Assembly (NCBI RefSeq): GCF_002775205.1
Contig: NC_036455.1
Location: 162,501-226,500, forward strand
DNA: 64,000 nucleotides
Direction: 5' to 3'
DNA from: Xiphophorus maculatus
Taxonomy: Eukaryota; Chordata; Actinopteri; Cyprinodontiformes; Poeciliidae
Shown: piece by piece, positions 1-15,000 of the stretch
Numbering within the stretch: position 1 is the stretch's first letter
Layout: each line of letters starts with the position of its first letter
Position numbers and translations under genes: made by a program
The notes under the pieces: generated by a model
What the model saw: only the letters and a program-made list of their open reading frames with translations
What the model was told of the DNA's origin: nothing
Databases searched by the model: none

Positions 1-3000
1 AGAGTCGGTCTGCAGGTTGATGTGAACGAAAACCCACAGGACGACTCACTAGGTGCAGAGTTGGTGCTGGAACCAAACACAGGTGTGGCGTTGTTCTGCT
101 GTCCAAACGTGGGGGCAGCGTTGGGTTTGGTTCCAAAGGTTTGGGTAGGGGTGGCTGGGAAGGGGGATCCAAAACCTGATGCGAAAGGAGGATTCTGGTT
201 GGCACCAAAACCTCCTGAAGGAGGTGAACTGAACACAAACGGTGACGGGGCTGCAGATGGAGCTGGAAATAATGACAAAAAAATGAAAGGAAAGGTGAAT
301 ATTTACAACCGCTAACACTAATATTCAACAGCGATTTTAGAAGCTTTAATAATAAACACAGACCTGATGAGGAAGCAGCAGGGGGCGCTGCTGCTGGGGC
401 TCCAAAGGTAAAAGAGGGAGCAGCAGGAGCGGGAGCAGAAGCAGCGTTGGCAGAAGCGCCAAAGATAAAGGGCTGAGCCGGCGCCGGAGCCGGGTTCAGC
501 GGAGCACTCGACGGCGCCGCTGACTGGTTGTCATGATTCTGTCCAAACATGAAGTTCTTAGCAGGCGGAGCGTCACCGGTGGTGGAGGAAGGCTGGCCGA
601 ACACAAACGTGCTGGGAGCTGAGGAGGATGAAGACGAAGTTGCGTCCGGTGCTGGTGTGGGGCCGCTGCTGGCGGCGCCAAACATGGCGGGAGTCGGGGT
701 GGCGGATGACGAGGTGGTGGCGCTGGGTGGGTTATTAGCCAGGAAAGAAAAGGCTGGTTTTGGAGCAGCAGTGGAATCTGTGCAGGGAGACACTGATACC
801 GTCAGCAACAATGTCTTCTGGTTTCATAAACTCTTGAGTTGGTATCACTTTCTAAAGAGGAACAATATTAATAAACCAGAACAGACTGACAGAAACGTAG
901 GTGTTCTGTGTAATAAACTGGACAATATGGCTAAGAAACGTATCACAATGTGTCAGTCAATATCAATAGTTATTGATTAGTTTTTTGTTTTTGATATATG
1001 GAATCCTATCAGACTGGTGGTGTGACAGTTTCCTGTTTTATCCACAGATTTCACTGGCCAGATGAACAAACCTCAAGTAGGACTGATGAATGAAACTCAG
1101 AGTTAAATGGGGACAATGTGATAAAGAAAAAAAATTAAAGGAAGATTCAAATGTAGGTTAATCTCAGAATGAAGGTTTCCAAACTGTTAAATTTCACCAT
1201 TATACCTTTTAACTTTCCTAAAATAGTTCCAAGTGAGTCTCAACCACAAAATCAAAAACATAATGACTTATAATCACAGAACTACAAGTTTTTTTTCAGT
1301 AACATACAATATACAGCTTGAGATGACCCAACCATTCTGACAATTTGATATAAAAAAGCTAAACATTAATACCTGCAGCAGTTTGTCCAAAGCTGAAAGA
1401 CGGCTTTGAGGCTTCTGAAGTCGACGTTTCACTCTTTTCTGCCTGTTTGCCAAATGTGAAAGCCGGCGGCGGCTGATCTGCTGGCGCACTCGGCTTGCTG
1501 AAGGAGAAGCCGCCTCCCGAGGGAGCAGCAGCAGCCTCTGGTTCCTTTTTCACAGCACCAAAGACGAAGGTCGACGGAGCCGCCTCCTTCTTCTCCTCTG
1601 GCTTTCCGAAGGCAAACGTTGGAGCCGCCGGCTCCTTCCCTGCCTGTAAAGATCCAAATGTAGAGCTCACCTGTGGTGTGCCGGATGCCACATTTGGATC
1701 GCCTAGTCTCCCAAAAACAGACCCCTTAGCGGTGGCTGTGGTGGTGTTAGTTGATGTGGTGTCATTTGATGATCCTGCTTTGTCACTATTTCCTCGTGAA
1801 GAAGTAAGAGGAGTCAAGGTAATAGAGGATGAAGACGTGGTGGTGGTTTCTGGCGTTTTATCTGCCGATTTTGTCAGTCCAAATGTGAAGCCACTTTTAG
1901 AAGAAGAGTTACGTTCTGTGCTGGATGACCCATTTCCAAAAGCTACTTCGCTGCTGCTTCCAAACTTCAACCCAGCACCCGCCGCCGGCTGGTCCGACTT
2001 CTTGTCTTCGTTGGACGCCGCTCCGAATTTGAAGCCCTCAGAGGATCCACCGAATTTAAACCCTGAAGACGCAGCAGTGTCTTTAGAGGACGACTCCGAG
2101 GAGGAGCTTCCGAACGAGGCTCCAAATTTGAATTCACCTGACGATGAAGATAACGATGAGTCTGTAGTTCCAAACTTGAAACTGCCAGATCCGGCTGTGC
2201 TGTCCGACGTGCCGAACTTAAAACCCCCAGGATTAGAGGTAGAAGAGCCAAAAGTGGAGGTCCCAGAAGCTCCAGCAGCTGAGGAGCCAAAAGACCCAAA
2301 GGCTGAGGAGAAACAGAGAATAATGTCACGTTTACGATATTCTACATCCACAAAGCGTCTTGAAAATTCAAGAAACCTCAAAGTGAACAGCTAATATTAG
2401 CTATTACAACAGATTCATTTTAGCGATTAATTTAATTTTTTGATGTCGAAGGTTTAATTTTCAGAAAATCTGGATTTTTTCCCATCAATGCACTCCTTGG
2501 GTTTTCATATTTCAGAGTGATATCAGCGCGTCAAAGACAGACAGCTTGTTGGACAAGCGTGCTTTGCAGCTCAATTGATTTGGACTTTGAATTCAGATCA
2601 ATTCTAAGACGGATTTTTACATTTCCTTTTTACTTATGAGAATAAAAGTCATAGTATAACAAGAACACAGTTGTAGCAATACAACAATAAAGTCAAAATA
2701 ATGCAAGAGTCAAGCTCTAATATTACCAGAATAAAGTTGTAATATCAGGAGAATGACGTACAACAAATAAAAAATTAAAATGAGGAATGTTGATCATCTT
2801 GTGAAGTTATATTTTGGCATATTTAAATACTTAATCTCTTAACCAATCACCATCAAATTATTATCAGTAGCAGGACTTTGAAGCAATTGTACAAACAGCA
2901 GTCTATTTGGAAGAAAGAATCAGAGATTTTATCTCATTAAGATGACTTTTTCGCAGTTTTAGGACAATCTGGTAAACTTGTGCTTTATTCTGCTAATATT

Positions 3001-6000
3001 CTTGTAACTGAAGCATTCTAGATGCCCAATAATAATCCTAATAATTACTAATAATCTGTCATACAACTCGGGGATGACTTTAATAAAAGATAGATTTTGA
3101 AAATATTTTTTGTGGAAGTGGAATAAATTTTGACAGCAAAATTTAATTCATTTTTAGCCTTTTGACTAATTATAATGAACTTTTAGTTGACTGAATATAC
3201 AATCCATTTAGTCAACAAAATATATGTAAATTGTAAATAATTTTTAATCAACTCATTTGAATTAATAATCATGTTTTTTTTTGCTTCTTCATATTTCTTT
3301 TTTGCTGTAAATCAAAAATAAACGCCAAACATGTAACAGTTAACCTATTAAAAATGAGATTGACTAATACTGATGTATCAACATGCAAGACAAAACACAA
3401 TATCCCACTAAAAGCACAACAGGAAACAGAATCAATCACAACATAATATTCCACCATATCAGAACCAGGAGAAGATTTTGGAACATCAGTGATTCTGATG
3501 TTCAGGGCTTCTGAGCTCTGTGTGTCTGCAGTGTTGCTTTCCTGTCTGATTTCACTCATTTTCAAACTTTCCTTGTATTCATCCTCACCGATGCTGTGCA
3601 GCCAGAGATGTGCATCTTCCTACTCGTGTCTGTATTTTTGCTACAGTTTTCGCTTCCAGGATGTGGTGAGATTCCGGCTGGACGTTTAAAAAAAGGTGCA
3701 ACCAACAGGAGGAGCGCCATGTGGGTCGCCTGTTTCTAGGCAACCGTGACAGCAACAACTGCAGTGAGCAACTGTCTGTAGCGAGTCCTACTGGCATTAA
3801 CATTTCCCATGTTCCAGCTACAGGGTTTCCCCCTGTGTATTTTAAGCCTGGCAGGGCCTCCAGGCTTTACTTGCAACCCCACCAGTCTAAGTGTTTATTT
3901 ATTTTTATGTTTGCCTTTTCTAAGACTTTATAGTTGCTGGTTGGGTTTGATTCATATTTTCCAATGACATATAGTCATATTTTCAAATTCCCTGTCAACT
4001 CTAAATATTGTTTTACTCAAAAACACAATAGGCCGTTGGATGACTGTCCTACAACCGCTACCACCAGGCTTAGGTTTTTTGGGGGAAACCCTGAGCTACA
4101 TTTCAAGATGACCTTTTACACTTCTTTGAACAGGTTAGGATAGATCTACGGGCTGCACAAAACAAGTTCCTTAATTCCTTTTTGCACAAAATCAATTTTA
4201 GATAATGAGGTTTCAGCCTGGTCAGATCTGATTGTTTTCTGGACACCATAAAACATTTAGCCTGAAGTTAGTGCCCATGTGTGTCAGAAATTATGTGGAA
4301 TTTCACAGACGAACCGCATTACTGATATGCTTTAGCTTTTCACTCAGAGATTACAAACACAATAGGCAGAAATGTCATACATTTTGGATTTCTGGCAAAT
4401 CACTCGCTAACATTTTCGCCTATTGTCGCCTTGTCAGTAACAACTCTCGGATACCTTGTCATACTTTGTCCTCGTGCTTTTTTTTATTATAATGAAAAAA
4501 GGGGCGTCAACAAAATAATTTTGTTTTTGTCATCATTACCAAAACCAACGCTGCACTAAGGGTACTGATGGTGTTTGTGAACACGGTTCTCAAGTAAGAA
4601 AACACGTCACTGATTACATATCCTGTCAGAACAAAACCTCTGTAGATGTCTGCAGATTGCTCTATTCAGTAAATAACCAATTTCTACATGTTTTTATTTC
4701 TACGTGTATGAGCCAAATAAATGAGAGGGGCTGACTGTACATTGTGTGCAGCATTAGCTTTGTGTGACTTTTTAGATATTAAACATTTAACTATAAAACG
4801 TCTGCCTTTACCTTTGGGTTCCACTGTAGCTCCTGGTTTGGTTGTCTGACAAGCAACACATTTAACATCAGCAGCTTTGTTCTGAACCATGCAGGTGTCA
4901 CATTCCCATGATCCTTCTGGTTTCTTGAACTGCTCTAAAAGAGCAAATGTTGGGGCACTGCTGGCTGCTGAACTGACGGCTGCCGAAGCTCCTGTTGGTT
5001 GGTTTAAATAGAAACATTGCTTATCAAAACTACCCAATGCCAAGACAAAGAGAAATGCACGAGAAGCACAACGGTTATGCTGTGACTAGTACCTGGTTTA
5101 GAAGCCGTGCAGGCCACACACTTTGTGTCCTCGGCCTTGTTTTGTACCAAACATGTTTCACATTCCCACGCACCCTCTGGTTTTTTGAACTTATCTCCAA
5201 ACCCACTGATCCCAGTGGAAACTGGGTCTGAGGGTGTAGATGCAGTCTTAGCAGCTGAGAAGTTGGGGGGGAAAGTGAGCGACGGTTTGAGTCCCGTCCC
5301 GGGTTTGGCCGTTTCACAGGCCACGCACTTCACTGCGTCAGATTTGTTCGAGACCAGACACGTGTCACACTCCCAGGTTCCTGCAGGTTTGGAGAAGATC
5401 GGGCCAAATCCTGTTGTTGTGGAGGCGGAGGCGGTGCTTGTGCTACTGCTCTGTAGCCCTGCTGAATGGGCAGGAGTTTTTTTGCTCTCCGCTGATTTTG
5501 GTGAGGAGTTCGGCTTTGGGGCCTGACAGCAAACGCACTTTATTTCCGATTGCTTGTTCTGAACCAAACACACGTCACAGCTCCAGCCCGCCGAGGCACC
5601 GGGCAAACCACCAAACCCTGATGGCGAAGGTAGCGAAGAGGAGAAGCTTGTGCCAGGTGAAGGAGTGGTTCTGGGTTGGGTGGGTGTCTGCTGGGAAGCG
5701 GTGTTGGTGCCAGGGGAATTTTGAACAACAGGAGAAGCAAAACCTGGAAGGAATATTAATAAAACTTTAAAAACTAACCACCAGGTGAGTTTCTCATAAA
5801 AGCATGTATCTATTTAAACTAAATAAGTAATTAATTGATTTTTTCCCTCACTTATTTCTTCTACAAAAACAGATGTTTCAAATGATGGAAAAAACATCTC
5901 CAAAAAGCTTTTATTTCAATCCTTTCTTTAATTTATTTTTGCACAAAAATCAATCTTAGATAATGAGATTTTAGTCTGGTAAGATCTGATTGTTTTCTAG

Positions 6001-9000
6001 ACACTAGAAAACATCCTGAATTCGACATTGAATTTGTTGTCAGATACGATGGTAGTGCTTGGGTGAGCTAACATCACTCTGAACTATGGAAAGCCAAGAA
6101 GCGCATTAGAGAAAGAAAATCCAGATTTTCCAAAAATTCATCTTCAAAAACAGAAAATTCGAATAATCAATAAGATTGAATTATCATCGTATTTTATAAA
6201 TCAGTGAACAAATTCCCACCAGGTGACTTAAGAAGATCTAGTACGCTGCCCTGCTTCAAGGTCTTGGCCGGTTTGAAAGGTCCTACAAATTCCTCTGTGC
6301 TCTTGCTTGCTATAGGTTTCACTGTAAAACATGAAAACACACCAGAAGGCTCACTCCGTTTTATGATTTTTTAATGACACTCCAACTTATAGAAATGTTC
6401 CTTTAAAAATGTTTCAAAAAGATGAGGAAAAGCTCCTTACCAGCTGTTGCTGTGGGTGCTGTCAGGTTTCCGTTTGACATGGAGGGAGCCAGCTTTGCTA
6501 CAGGTGCACTGAAGGTGAAGCCAACCTAGAAAGAAAGAGAAAATATATATGTTTACATCACCCCTACACAGGCAAGAGTAGAAATGTATGAAACGGCATC
6601 TAAAGAGATGAAATAACTCACAGCAGGGGAGTAAGAAGGTGGGCTGGCTGCAGTTGCCTTGACAATAGGAGAGGAAAATGTGAAAGGTGCACAGGGTGGT
6701 GTGGAGGCCTTTGGTGGATCCTGAGGGCAGAAAACACAACATGACTGTTTTCTGCAACACTTCCGAGGATCAGCACAGTACAAGGAGGCGGCGGACGCAA
6801 AACCAACCTTGTTTGCGAGTGTCTCCTTCGCAGGAGTAGTGGATGTGAAGCTAGGGGAGGAGCTAACAGAGATGGCAGGTGGTAAAGATGGAGAGAAGCT
6901 GAACGTAGGCAAAGATGATTTGTTGATTGGTAGTGAAATGCTTGGAAGGACCGGTGCTTCGGCCACCTGCAGACAGAAAGCAAACAGTCATTAGTGTGTA
7001 AATAGAACCTGAATTCATAGCCCAGGATAATAAAATAGTATTTTTATTACTAATTAACCTCATCTTCTTCAGTGTGTTTGGAGGAAGGCCGTGCTGTGGT
7101 CCTTTCTCTCCTGATCTTGCCCCCTCCGGAGCTCAGGCTGCTGGCTGCAGGGGTGCTGGACAGAGGGTAGACCGGGTCACTGAAACTCCTTGTGCTTGAT
7201 GGCAGATAAAACATAATTCTGTTAGTTAAACACACAGTAACATACATACTGTACATACTGTAATATATTTTGTATGAGAAAACCTACATAATGACAGCTT
7301 GATATTTATTGACCTAAATGTGTTTTTATCATTCTGTTTACCTTTGAGATGGACCTGGGGTTGCTTCAGGTAGTTGTGGTGATTGTCTTGTGGGCTAAAG
7401 GGGAAAAAAATGAGCAAAGACTGTTTCAAAAGACTGCATGTCATTTCCAGGGTTTCAAAAGATTTGTTACATGAAGGAAAGAAGAGGTACAAAGAAGGAC
7501 GCAAGAAAGGGAAGACCAAAGTAAATAAGGAACATGCAAGAAAGGAGGATAAATTGAAACGAGGAGAGAATAAAAAGAGAGAAAAAGTAGAAAAACTTCA
7601 GGTAGGAAGGAAGACGATGGACAAATACATTTAAACGAAAGGTGTGAGTTTGTGGAACAATCTTGACAGCAAGATAAAACAATCTAAATCTCTTTCTGTA
7701 TTTAAAAGAAATTAGAAAAGGATTATGACGAAGCATTATGGTATTGAATAAGCCGATGTTTTGTTATGTATTTGAAATATGTCTGTAATAATCTTCTGAG
7801 TTGAATACATTTTTTTATGTGAAAAGATAGATTACACTTCTTTCTGCTCCTTGGTTTCTTTTAATTGTTACATGAACTGTTCATATTTATGAACAGTTCA
7901 TGTAACAACTGAATAACAACTTCATAATAAATTAATCATTTCATTTATTTAAATGAAATAAATAAAATTTATTTCATTTATTTCTTATAGCTTCCAGTCA
8001 GAAAGCTGTAAGATAGGTAAGGTATGAAATAAGGACAAAAAATAGGAGATGAGGGAAAAAAAGGCAAATGAAAGGACAGAACACACGAGAGAAAGACGAG
8101 CAAAAAAAGGACACATGGAAAAAGGAAGGACAAAAACGAGGATTGGATCTACTCAATAAAGGAAGAAGTGAATGACAAAACAAGGAGGGTAGAATCTACA
8201 CAATTTAAAAAGGAAGCAGAGAAGGAAGGAAAGACACATTTAGAAAATGGGATGGGGGATAAAATCTGGGAATATAAATATTTCTCCATGTCTTTTTTCA
8301 ATACTTATACAGATCATGAAAACACAGATCAAATTTCCTATTTTCCCTGCCTGTTGTTTTATTGTGACAGCATTACGTTTTGTTGAAGTTCAACAGCAGG
8401 GCTCTGAGCCACTTACCGTCTTTTCCCTTGGCGTCCTGTCCAGGGCTCGGGTGAGTCCTCCAGGCGTCAAAGTCGGCCTGAAAGACACGGATCGATTTCC
8501 TGAAACAGAAGCTGCAGCTGGAACCACGAGTTTCTGCACTGGAGGGAGGTTTGAGTCCATCTGGGGAAAAGGCAGCAGAACAGAGAGGAAATAAATAACC
8601 AAACAATGAGCCAGATGGGCCTTCTCTGATCTGTATTCAATATGGCACTGATCTAAAAGTTTAATAAAAACACTTTATAGCACTGCAATGAAACAGTTCA
8701 GCTCTGCTTTAGCATAATCCCATCTGGCAAGGTCAATTTACCTCAGCATACATTATTTAATTCATGAGCAAGACGTTTCACTCAGATTTACGACGATCAG
8801 GATGTAATTTAAAGAAGCTATTACAGAGCAAATGAGTTTACCTTTGAGCTAATTAAGGAGCAAGTGTCAAGTTTACTTAATATAACCTTGATTAATTCAG
8901 AAAAGGTGTCATTGTTGCCATAATTTACAAAAGAGGTGAAGACTACCAACCTATGGTTGGGATGAGCCTTGAGAGCTTAAGTAAAACATTGTTTCATCCT

Positions 9001-12000
9001 TCAAATAAAATAACAGCTGTGACAGCTGGGAATGCTGGACGGAAAGCAAACTGAACCAGGCACCAACGCATTAGACCAGATTACAAATGTCTACACACAC
9101 AGTGGACTACACTTGGTGAAGAACAGCTGGATGGAGGCGTGCTCATGGCTGCTTGGGGCTCCAACAGGCAGCGGCAGACAATAATCGTCTGTTTATATGC
9201 GTTAGCTAAATAGCTAACTGATACCCACTGGATTAAACCACTTGTGGACACACAGTTTTTCTAGTCAGACAACAATCAATTAACTTGATAAAAGTCTCCA
9301 TTAATTCATTTGTAGTACTCTGTCATTTATTTATCCCGTTCAACATTGCAACATAACTAGGCCTGTCGCGATAAACGATAAATCAATTAATTGTACGATA
9401 AATTAAAACTATCGACATCATTTTAATTATCGGCATTATCGTCTCTTCTGACCTTTTTCTCTTTCAGCTAATGAGACTGAATGAAAAAAGGCTCAACTCC
9501 GGTGCTCTCCACCTACTCCTCCCTTCCTCATTTCCTTAGAGTAAAGCCCAGCGCACACGACACGATCTTAGAGCTGTCAGCCGATTGTCGGCCCATTTTC
9601 AAAACCTAACAGATCACACATTAGCCGACAGAAATCCTAGATATAACTGTTCGATTGGGTTCGGTCCTGCCGTGTGGTGTCCAACAATGGGCACAGAATA
9701 ATGGCTACAAGTCCAGTGAACTAATTTTAAAACCAGGCATTAATCAATGCATTACTACAATCTACCTGCAGTGCATGTGGCTAGTGTCAGTGTAAAGTCC
9801 TGACTGAATGAAAATCATTAGAACCTATTTACGTCACATTAACGAAGAACAGCTGAAAAGTTACCGGGTTTATCAACTGCGGTAGCAATTTCGCTCCAAC
9901 TCCTCCTCTTGTCATTTCTATATTCTTTGCATGTTAAATAAACATTAATGTTGTTTCCACATATCTCCAATGTCTGCTGGACTGTCAGCTGTTTGGGATT
10001 CCCCAACGTAATTTCCCATCAGAAAACACGGAGGGAATCCATGCTTTCTGATTGGCTACCTGTTACATTCAACAGGTTGCGTTAAGCTCCCAGTCGGGGA
10101 AAAACCCTGATTTAGATCGGAGCGGCAACGATGATCTACAGTAACACACCACACAATCTTAGAAAGACCAACGTTTTAAGATTGTCATAAGGGGAAAAAT
10201 AGGAGCAAAAAATCTGTAGTGTGAATTATTGCATCAGGTAGTCGATGTGCCCATTTTCTCTATTTAAATCTAATTATTACTGAAGGGCAACATAATATAC
10301 AGACTTCATAATCTTTTGGTTGAATGCAGTATTTATTTCCAGTTTGGTTTTATGTTGTTTAGTTTTTTTTCCAGTACATTTTTTGTTAATGGAGACTGAG
10401 AATCCATTGTATTTTTGTTTTTGGTTGTTTTGTTTATTTTGTTTATCAGTTCCAGTGTTAAATATTCTTTTGAAAATAAAGTGTATCTATCTTTGGCAAG
10501 AAATCGCATGCATTATTACGCCATTCAGTGTAAAAAGGTCTTCAAACAATATTATCGTTTATCGCAATAATTTTTGAGACAATTAATTGCTCAGCAAAAT
10601 TTGCTATCGTGACAGGCCTAAACATAATTTTTTCATATTAATGGATCACAAATTAAAATAAATAATTTCTACTAACCCGTTTCTTCTTCGCCTGGTGACG
10701 GGGACCATCTTGGTTTAAGATGTCCATCGACTGTAATGAGAGTTAAATTACGTCAAAAAGTGACTCTGAACAAATGTTCCTGATATAATGAGCTGAAGAC
10801 TTACTGGAGAACGACTGGGCGAGCCTGCTGTGGCTGCTGGGATTCTCTTTGCATCCTGTTGATAGGGGAAAATAAACATATTTTTATTACTTCAGATGAT
10901 TAAAGTCTGTCATCAAGTACAACTGCTACAAAAATAGATATTTACAAATCTAAATTTGGCCTCGAAGCATCTGTGTGTACTCACAGCCAGTGGGCTCGAC
11001 ATGCGCTCTAAAGACTGCAGGATGCGCCTGGCGGTGGCGCTGGTCACGCCGCAGGGCTGAGCGCCGGCAGGCTTGGCCTTGATCTGTCTTCTCACCGGCG
11101 CCTGCAAATCAAATGGACTGCTTTAAATCTCTAATCCAAGTTCAATCACAAGTTAATCCTGAACAGTCAGAACGCGAAACGCATACGGAGGGTGAATATG
11201 ATTGAGCTCTGATGAGATGCCACTCATCTGTTTTTAAAAGTAAACATTGGTTCCAACTTTAAAAGATCACCTGATATGGAGTGCCAGGACGACCGCGGGA
11301 GCTCCTGACTGCAGCTGCTCCTCCATACGTGGTTTTCCCAGGGTAGAAAGGTGAATCTCCAAGCTGGCTAGAGTTCAGCAGTGTGCTGTTTAACGTTGAC
11401 TAAAAGAAAAGATTGAATAAAACATAAGAGTTGTGGTGGAAACGGTTAAATGTTTTATTTTTTATCTGGAATCATTTAACTGCAAACAAATCCAACAAAG
11501 TATAAAAAAATTGGTTTTAGATATGGTTGACTATAAAACTGACCTTTATTAATGATGTATAAACAACTATAACAGGATTACAAATCATCAATAAAGAGCA
11601 ACCTTGTCATATAAACATTCAAAAGCTTTTATTATACCATGAACTTCATTGCATTTTGTTAAAATGTCACAAATTCATTACCAGCAGTGTATTATAAGCC
11701 TGGCGGGCCACCAGGCTTTACTTGTGCCCCCACCAGGCTAAGCATTGCTTATTTTTAAAAATATTTTAAATGTTTTTGAGATCATTTACAAGTATTATAA
11801 AGGTGATACGATCAATAAACCTTGAATTCTAATGAACTGGTGTTGAAATTTCTAAATATCCTTAGGTGTGTGTGTGGTTGGTTGTTTGTGTTGGCTAGTC
11901 CTGGACTAGCAACCTGTCCAGGGTTTACCCGGCCTCCAGTAACTATAATTAAAACAGTATATATCAATGCTTTTTCAGTAACATATAAGGATGAGACATT

Positions 12001-15000
12001 GACAATGACTTCAGATTATCCTTATATTTACATTGATATTTTATATAATATATAAAATGCTTTTAGGTCAACATCCTTGATCCAAACCCAGGATGTAGAT
12101 CGCCATCTAATACTTACATTGGAGGAGTTTCCAAACACAGACAGGTTGAAAGAAGGCTTTTTGAGACTGGACTGAGACTGCTGAGGTCCAGAGTTTGTCC
12201 TGTCCATCTCTGGAGACCAAAGCTGAGGAAGTGATGCGGTTTTTGAAGTTGGGACATCTGAAAAAAGAAACATAGCCTGAGGATTATCTTGAGATTCGCA
12301 GAGATGTTTTTAAAAAGTCCCTATATATTCGAGTCCTACCCTTGTCAGATGCACGGGAGGAGAACCCACTCGTGGTGGAGATGTTATCGTCTTCGTGTTG
12401 CGAGAGGTTGTCCTTAATTTCTTTGACCAATGAGAAGCCTGTGGAGAAGGGGCCAGGGGCTGAAGAAGTGGAGGGCGGAGAGAAGAGGCTGCTGGAGGCC
12501 CCCATTGTAGGGGAGGAAGCATCCAGCGGGGTAAAATGGAGGTGAGAACGACTCAGAGGTGGTCGAGAAAGCACATACTCCTGAAAGTTCAGGGATGCTC
12601 GGCTGGTCGAGGGTTCTGCAAATGAAGCAGAAACCATAAATGAGCTTTAAAATAAATAACCCCTGTAAAAATAGCACTTTTCAGAAAAATGTAACATAGG
12701 AGACTAGAACAGCCCCTTGCCTGTATTACTGGTGCTTGGCTCTGGGGAGTCGCGTCCATCAATGGGAGGAGGTCCCTCTTCATTACCATTAGGAGGAGCA
12801 GGAGGAGGTGTTGGTTGGCAGTTCTGCTCTGTTCCTTGTCCTGTCTGTCCTGCAGGAGTGTCTCCATTCTTGAAGTATTTCTGCAGCCAGGAAGGAACGA
12901 TGCTCCTCACTGTGTCCGTCACTCGACTGATGAGGCCTGACTGCTACAAAATGAAGAAAAATGACAGAGAAAAATACTCTTAAAAACTGATTTAATTATT
13001 GAAAAGAAAAGAAAAAAAGGCTAAATCAAAAGTAAGTTTTAAGGTTTATGGATTAATTAGATGTTTTTTTAAAGGCACAAAGGAAAAAACCTTTGGTATA
13101 TTTCTCATGCCTTTAATAAAATAACCACTTAATATGTGATGCTTTCATAAATTCACAATGAAAACTCCAATCTTATAAATTTGACTTTCAGCTTCTAACA
13201 TTTAGAAAAGGCAAAAATAATGATGCCTGCAAGTTAGATCTTAGGTCTGCAATAAATGTATAGATTAATCATTCTAAATAATGTTCCTCTTTATAATTTT
13301 GATTTGCAAAAAACTGTGATTTTTATTATTTATCTGAAGTTCCCCTTTTGGAAAGAGGCCCCATTTAACAAGCATTGTGCAAAACAAACCAAAAAATCTC
13401 AGTAAGACTAAAACTGGGTCAGGCTATGTGTCAGTTCCCCTGTTCCCAAAAAACCTGAAGTATTGAGACTGATCTGCACAACACCGAGAAACACTTCTGG
13501 ATTAATTCTGATCATTAGTCAAAACCCTTCAATTTGGTGCAAATCTAACAGCAGCATTTCCAACATTAAGACGTTCAGGCACTGGGCTGGTAAACAAAAC
13601 ACACAAGACAATGTTGAGAAATATTTTTTTCCACTGGATGAAACAGATTTGGAGCAGTGAAGGCAACACAAAAGGACAAATACAACCAGAAACAAAGTAT
13701 ATCCCATCAGAAGAATACTAATTATGTATCTGAGAGTTGAGCTTTGTAAAATATTCAGCAGCTTTGTCTAGTCACTCAGACTGAAGCCCAAACTGCAGAA
13801 ATACTTTCGCTTCTTTCTTCAGCTGATATTAGCGATGAGCCGCTGTGAGAATGCCATGGATGGAAAAAACATCCATGCCTAATATGCACAACTGTATTAA
13901 AGAGCTAAGAGAAATATAACGTGGTGATCACTTATTTAAAACAGAAAAGCAAAAATTATACAAAACTGCTGCAGAAAGTATACAACACATTTATTTTATT
14001 TTTATTACAGTTGCATTACAGTGGAAAACGCAGGTGGAATCAGCAGCATGTGAGGGAGGGGCAGTGCAGCGTTACTCTATGCTTCAAACATTCAGAGAAA
14101 ACTCTGGTGTCCGGTAGTTTTCCAGCATCACATTTAAAAGATTTTAAACTACATGACCGACACGACGGAAATAGCTCTGAAATGGAAACTTAGTAAAACC
14201 TTCATATAAACCTGTAGTAAGCAGATCATAACTAGCTGCTGGTCGTGTGCAGGACCCTTCACTTTTCTTTAAGGGAAAAGTTTAATGAGCTGTCATAGAT
14301 GGCCAGCGCATCTCGTTATGCGGTTATTACACACACAGAAGGTTTTAGCACTTGATAAGAGCCACATGAGCCTCTTCCTCCAGGCTTATCTATGATGTTC
14401 ACCTGTGGGCTCTGAACTTTCCACATGATGAAAATCACACATCTTTAACAAGACAAGTGCAACTAGTTTGAAATACGGCAATCACTTAAGTCTCAAAATA
14501 CTTAAAATGATTGTTATAAACATCCTGTACATTCCTGAAAATGAACACTAAAGATAAGGGTTTTATATAAGGACGCACCATATTAATATCGCTACTGTCC
14601 GATATTTATTTCTATCTTGTTGCCGTTTTTGTGTTTTAGGAGTGGGGTTGGTCATGTGACATTTACTTGGACATGTGATAGTGATGCAACCCAGGATTAT
14701 GGGATGCTTTTCACATTGGGCAGGGATAAATATGTGTACTATTGGTAAATATCGGTTTGCGGCCATAGCAACAATGTTAATGTTGGATTTTGATATTGGT
14801 GCATCCCCATTTTTTAATAAATGTTTTGTGGATTATCCTTCATGCAGCCACATAATATGTTCAAACAAAAATGTAATGATTCAACCAAAGATGATGCCAT
14901 TCGGAAATTGGAACAACAATTTAGGATGTCTCAACAGGCCTGTCACAATAAAAAAATAAATAAATTAATCGCATGACAAATGAAAAGAAACTCAATAATC

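Noticed and set aside
1495-2394. 299-codon open frame on the plus strand
   Set aside because: It is antisense to the FG-repeat exon of nup153. Low-complexity FG codons leave the opposite strand open; no family resemblance and the minus frame matches Nup153.
7383-7634. 83-codon lysine-rich open frame
   Set aside because: Purine-rich low-complexity DNA in a nup153 intron; the composition explains the frame.
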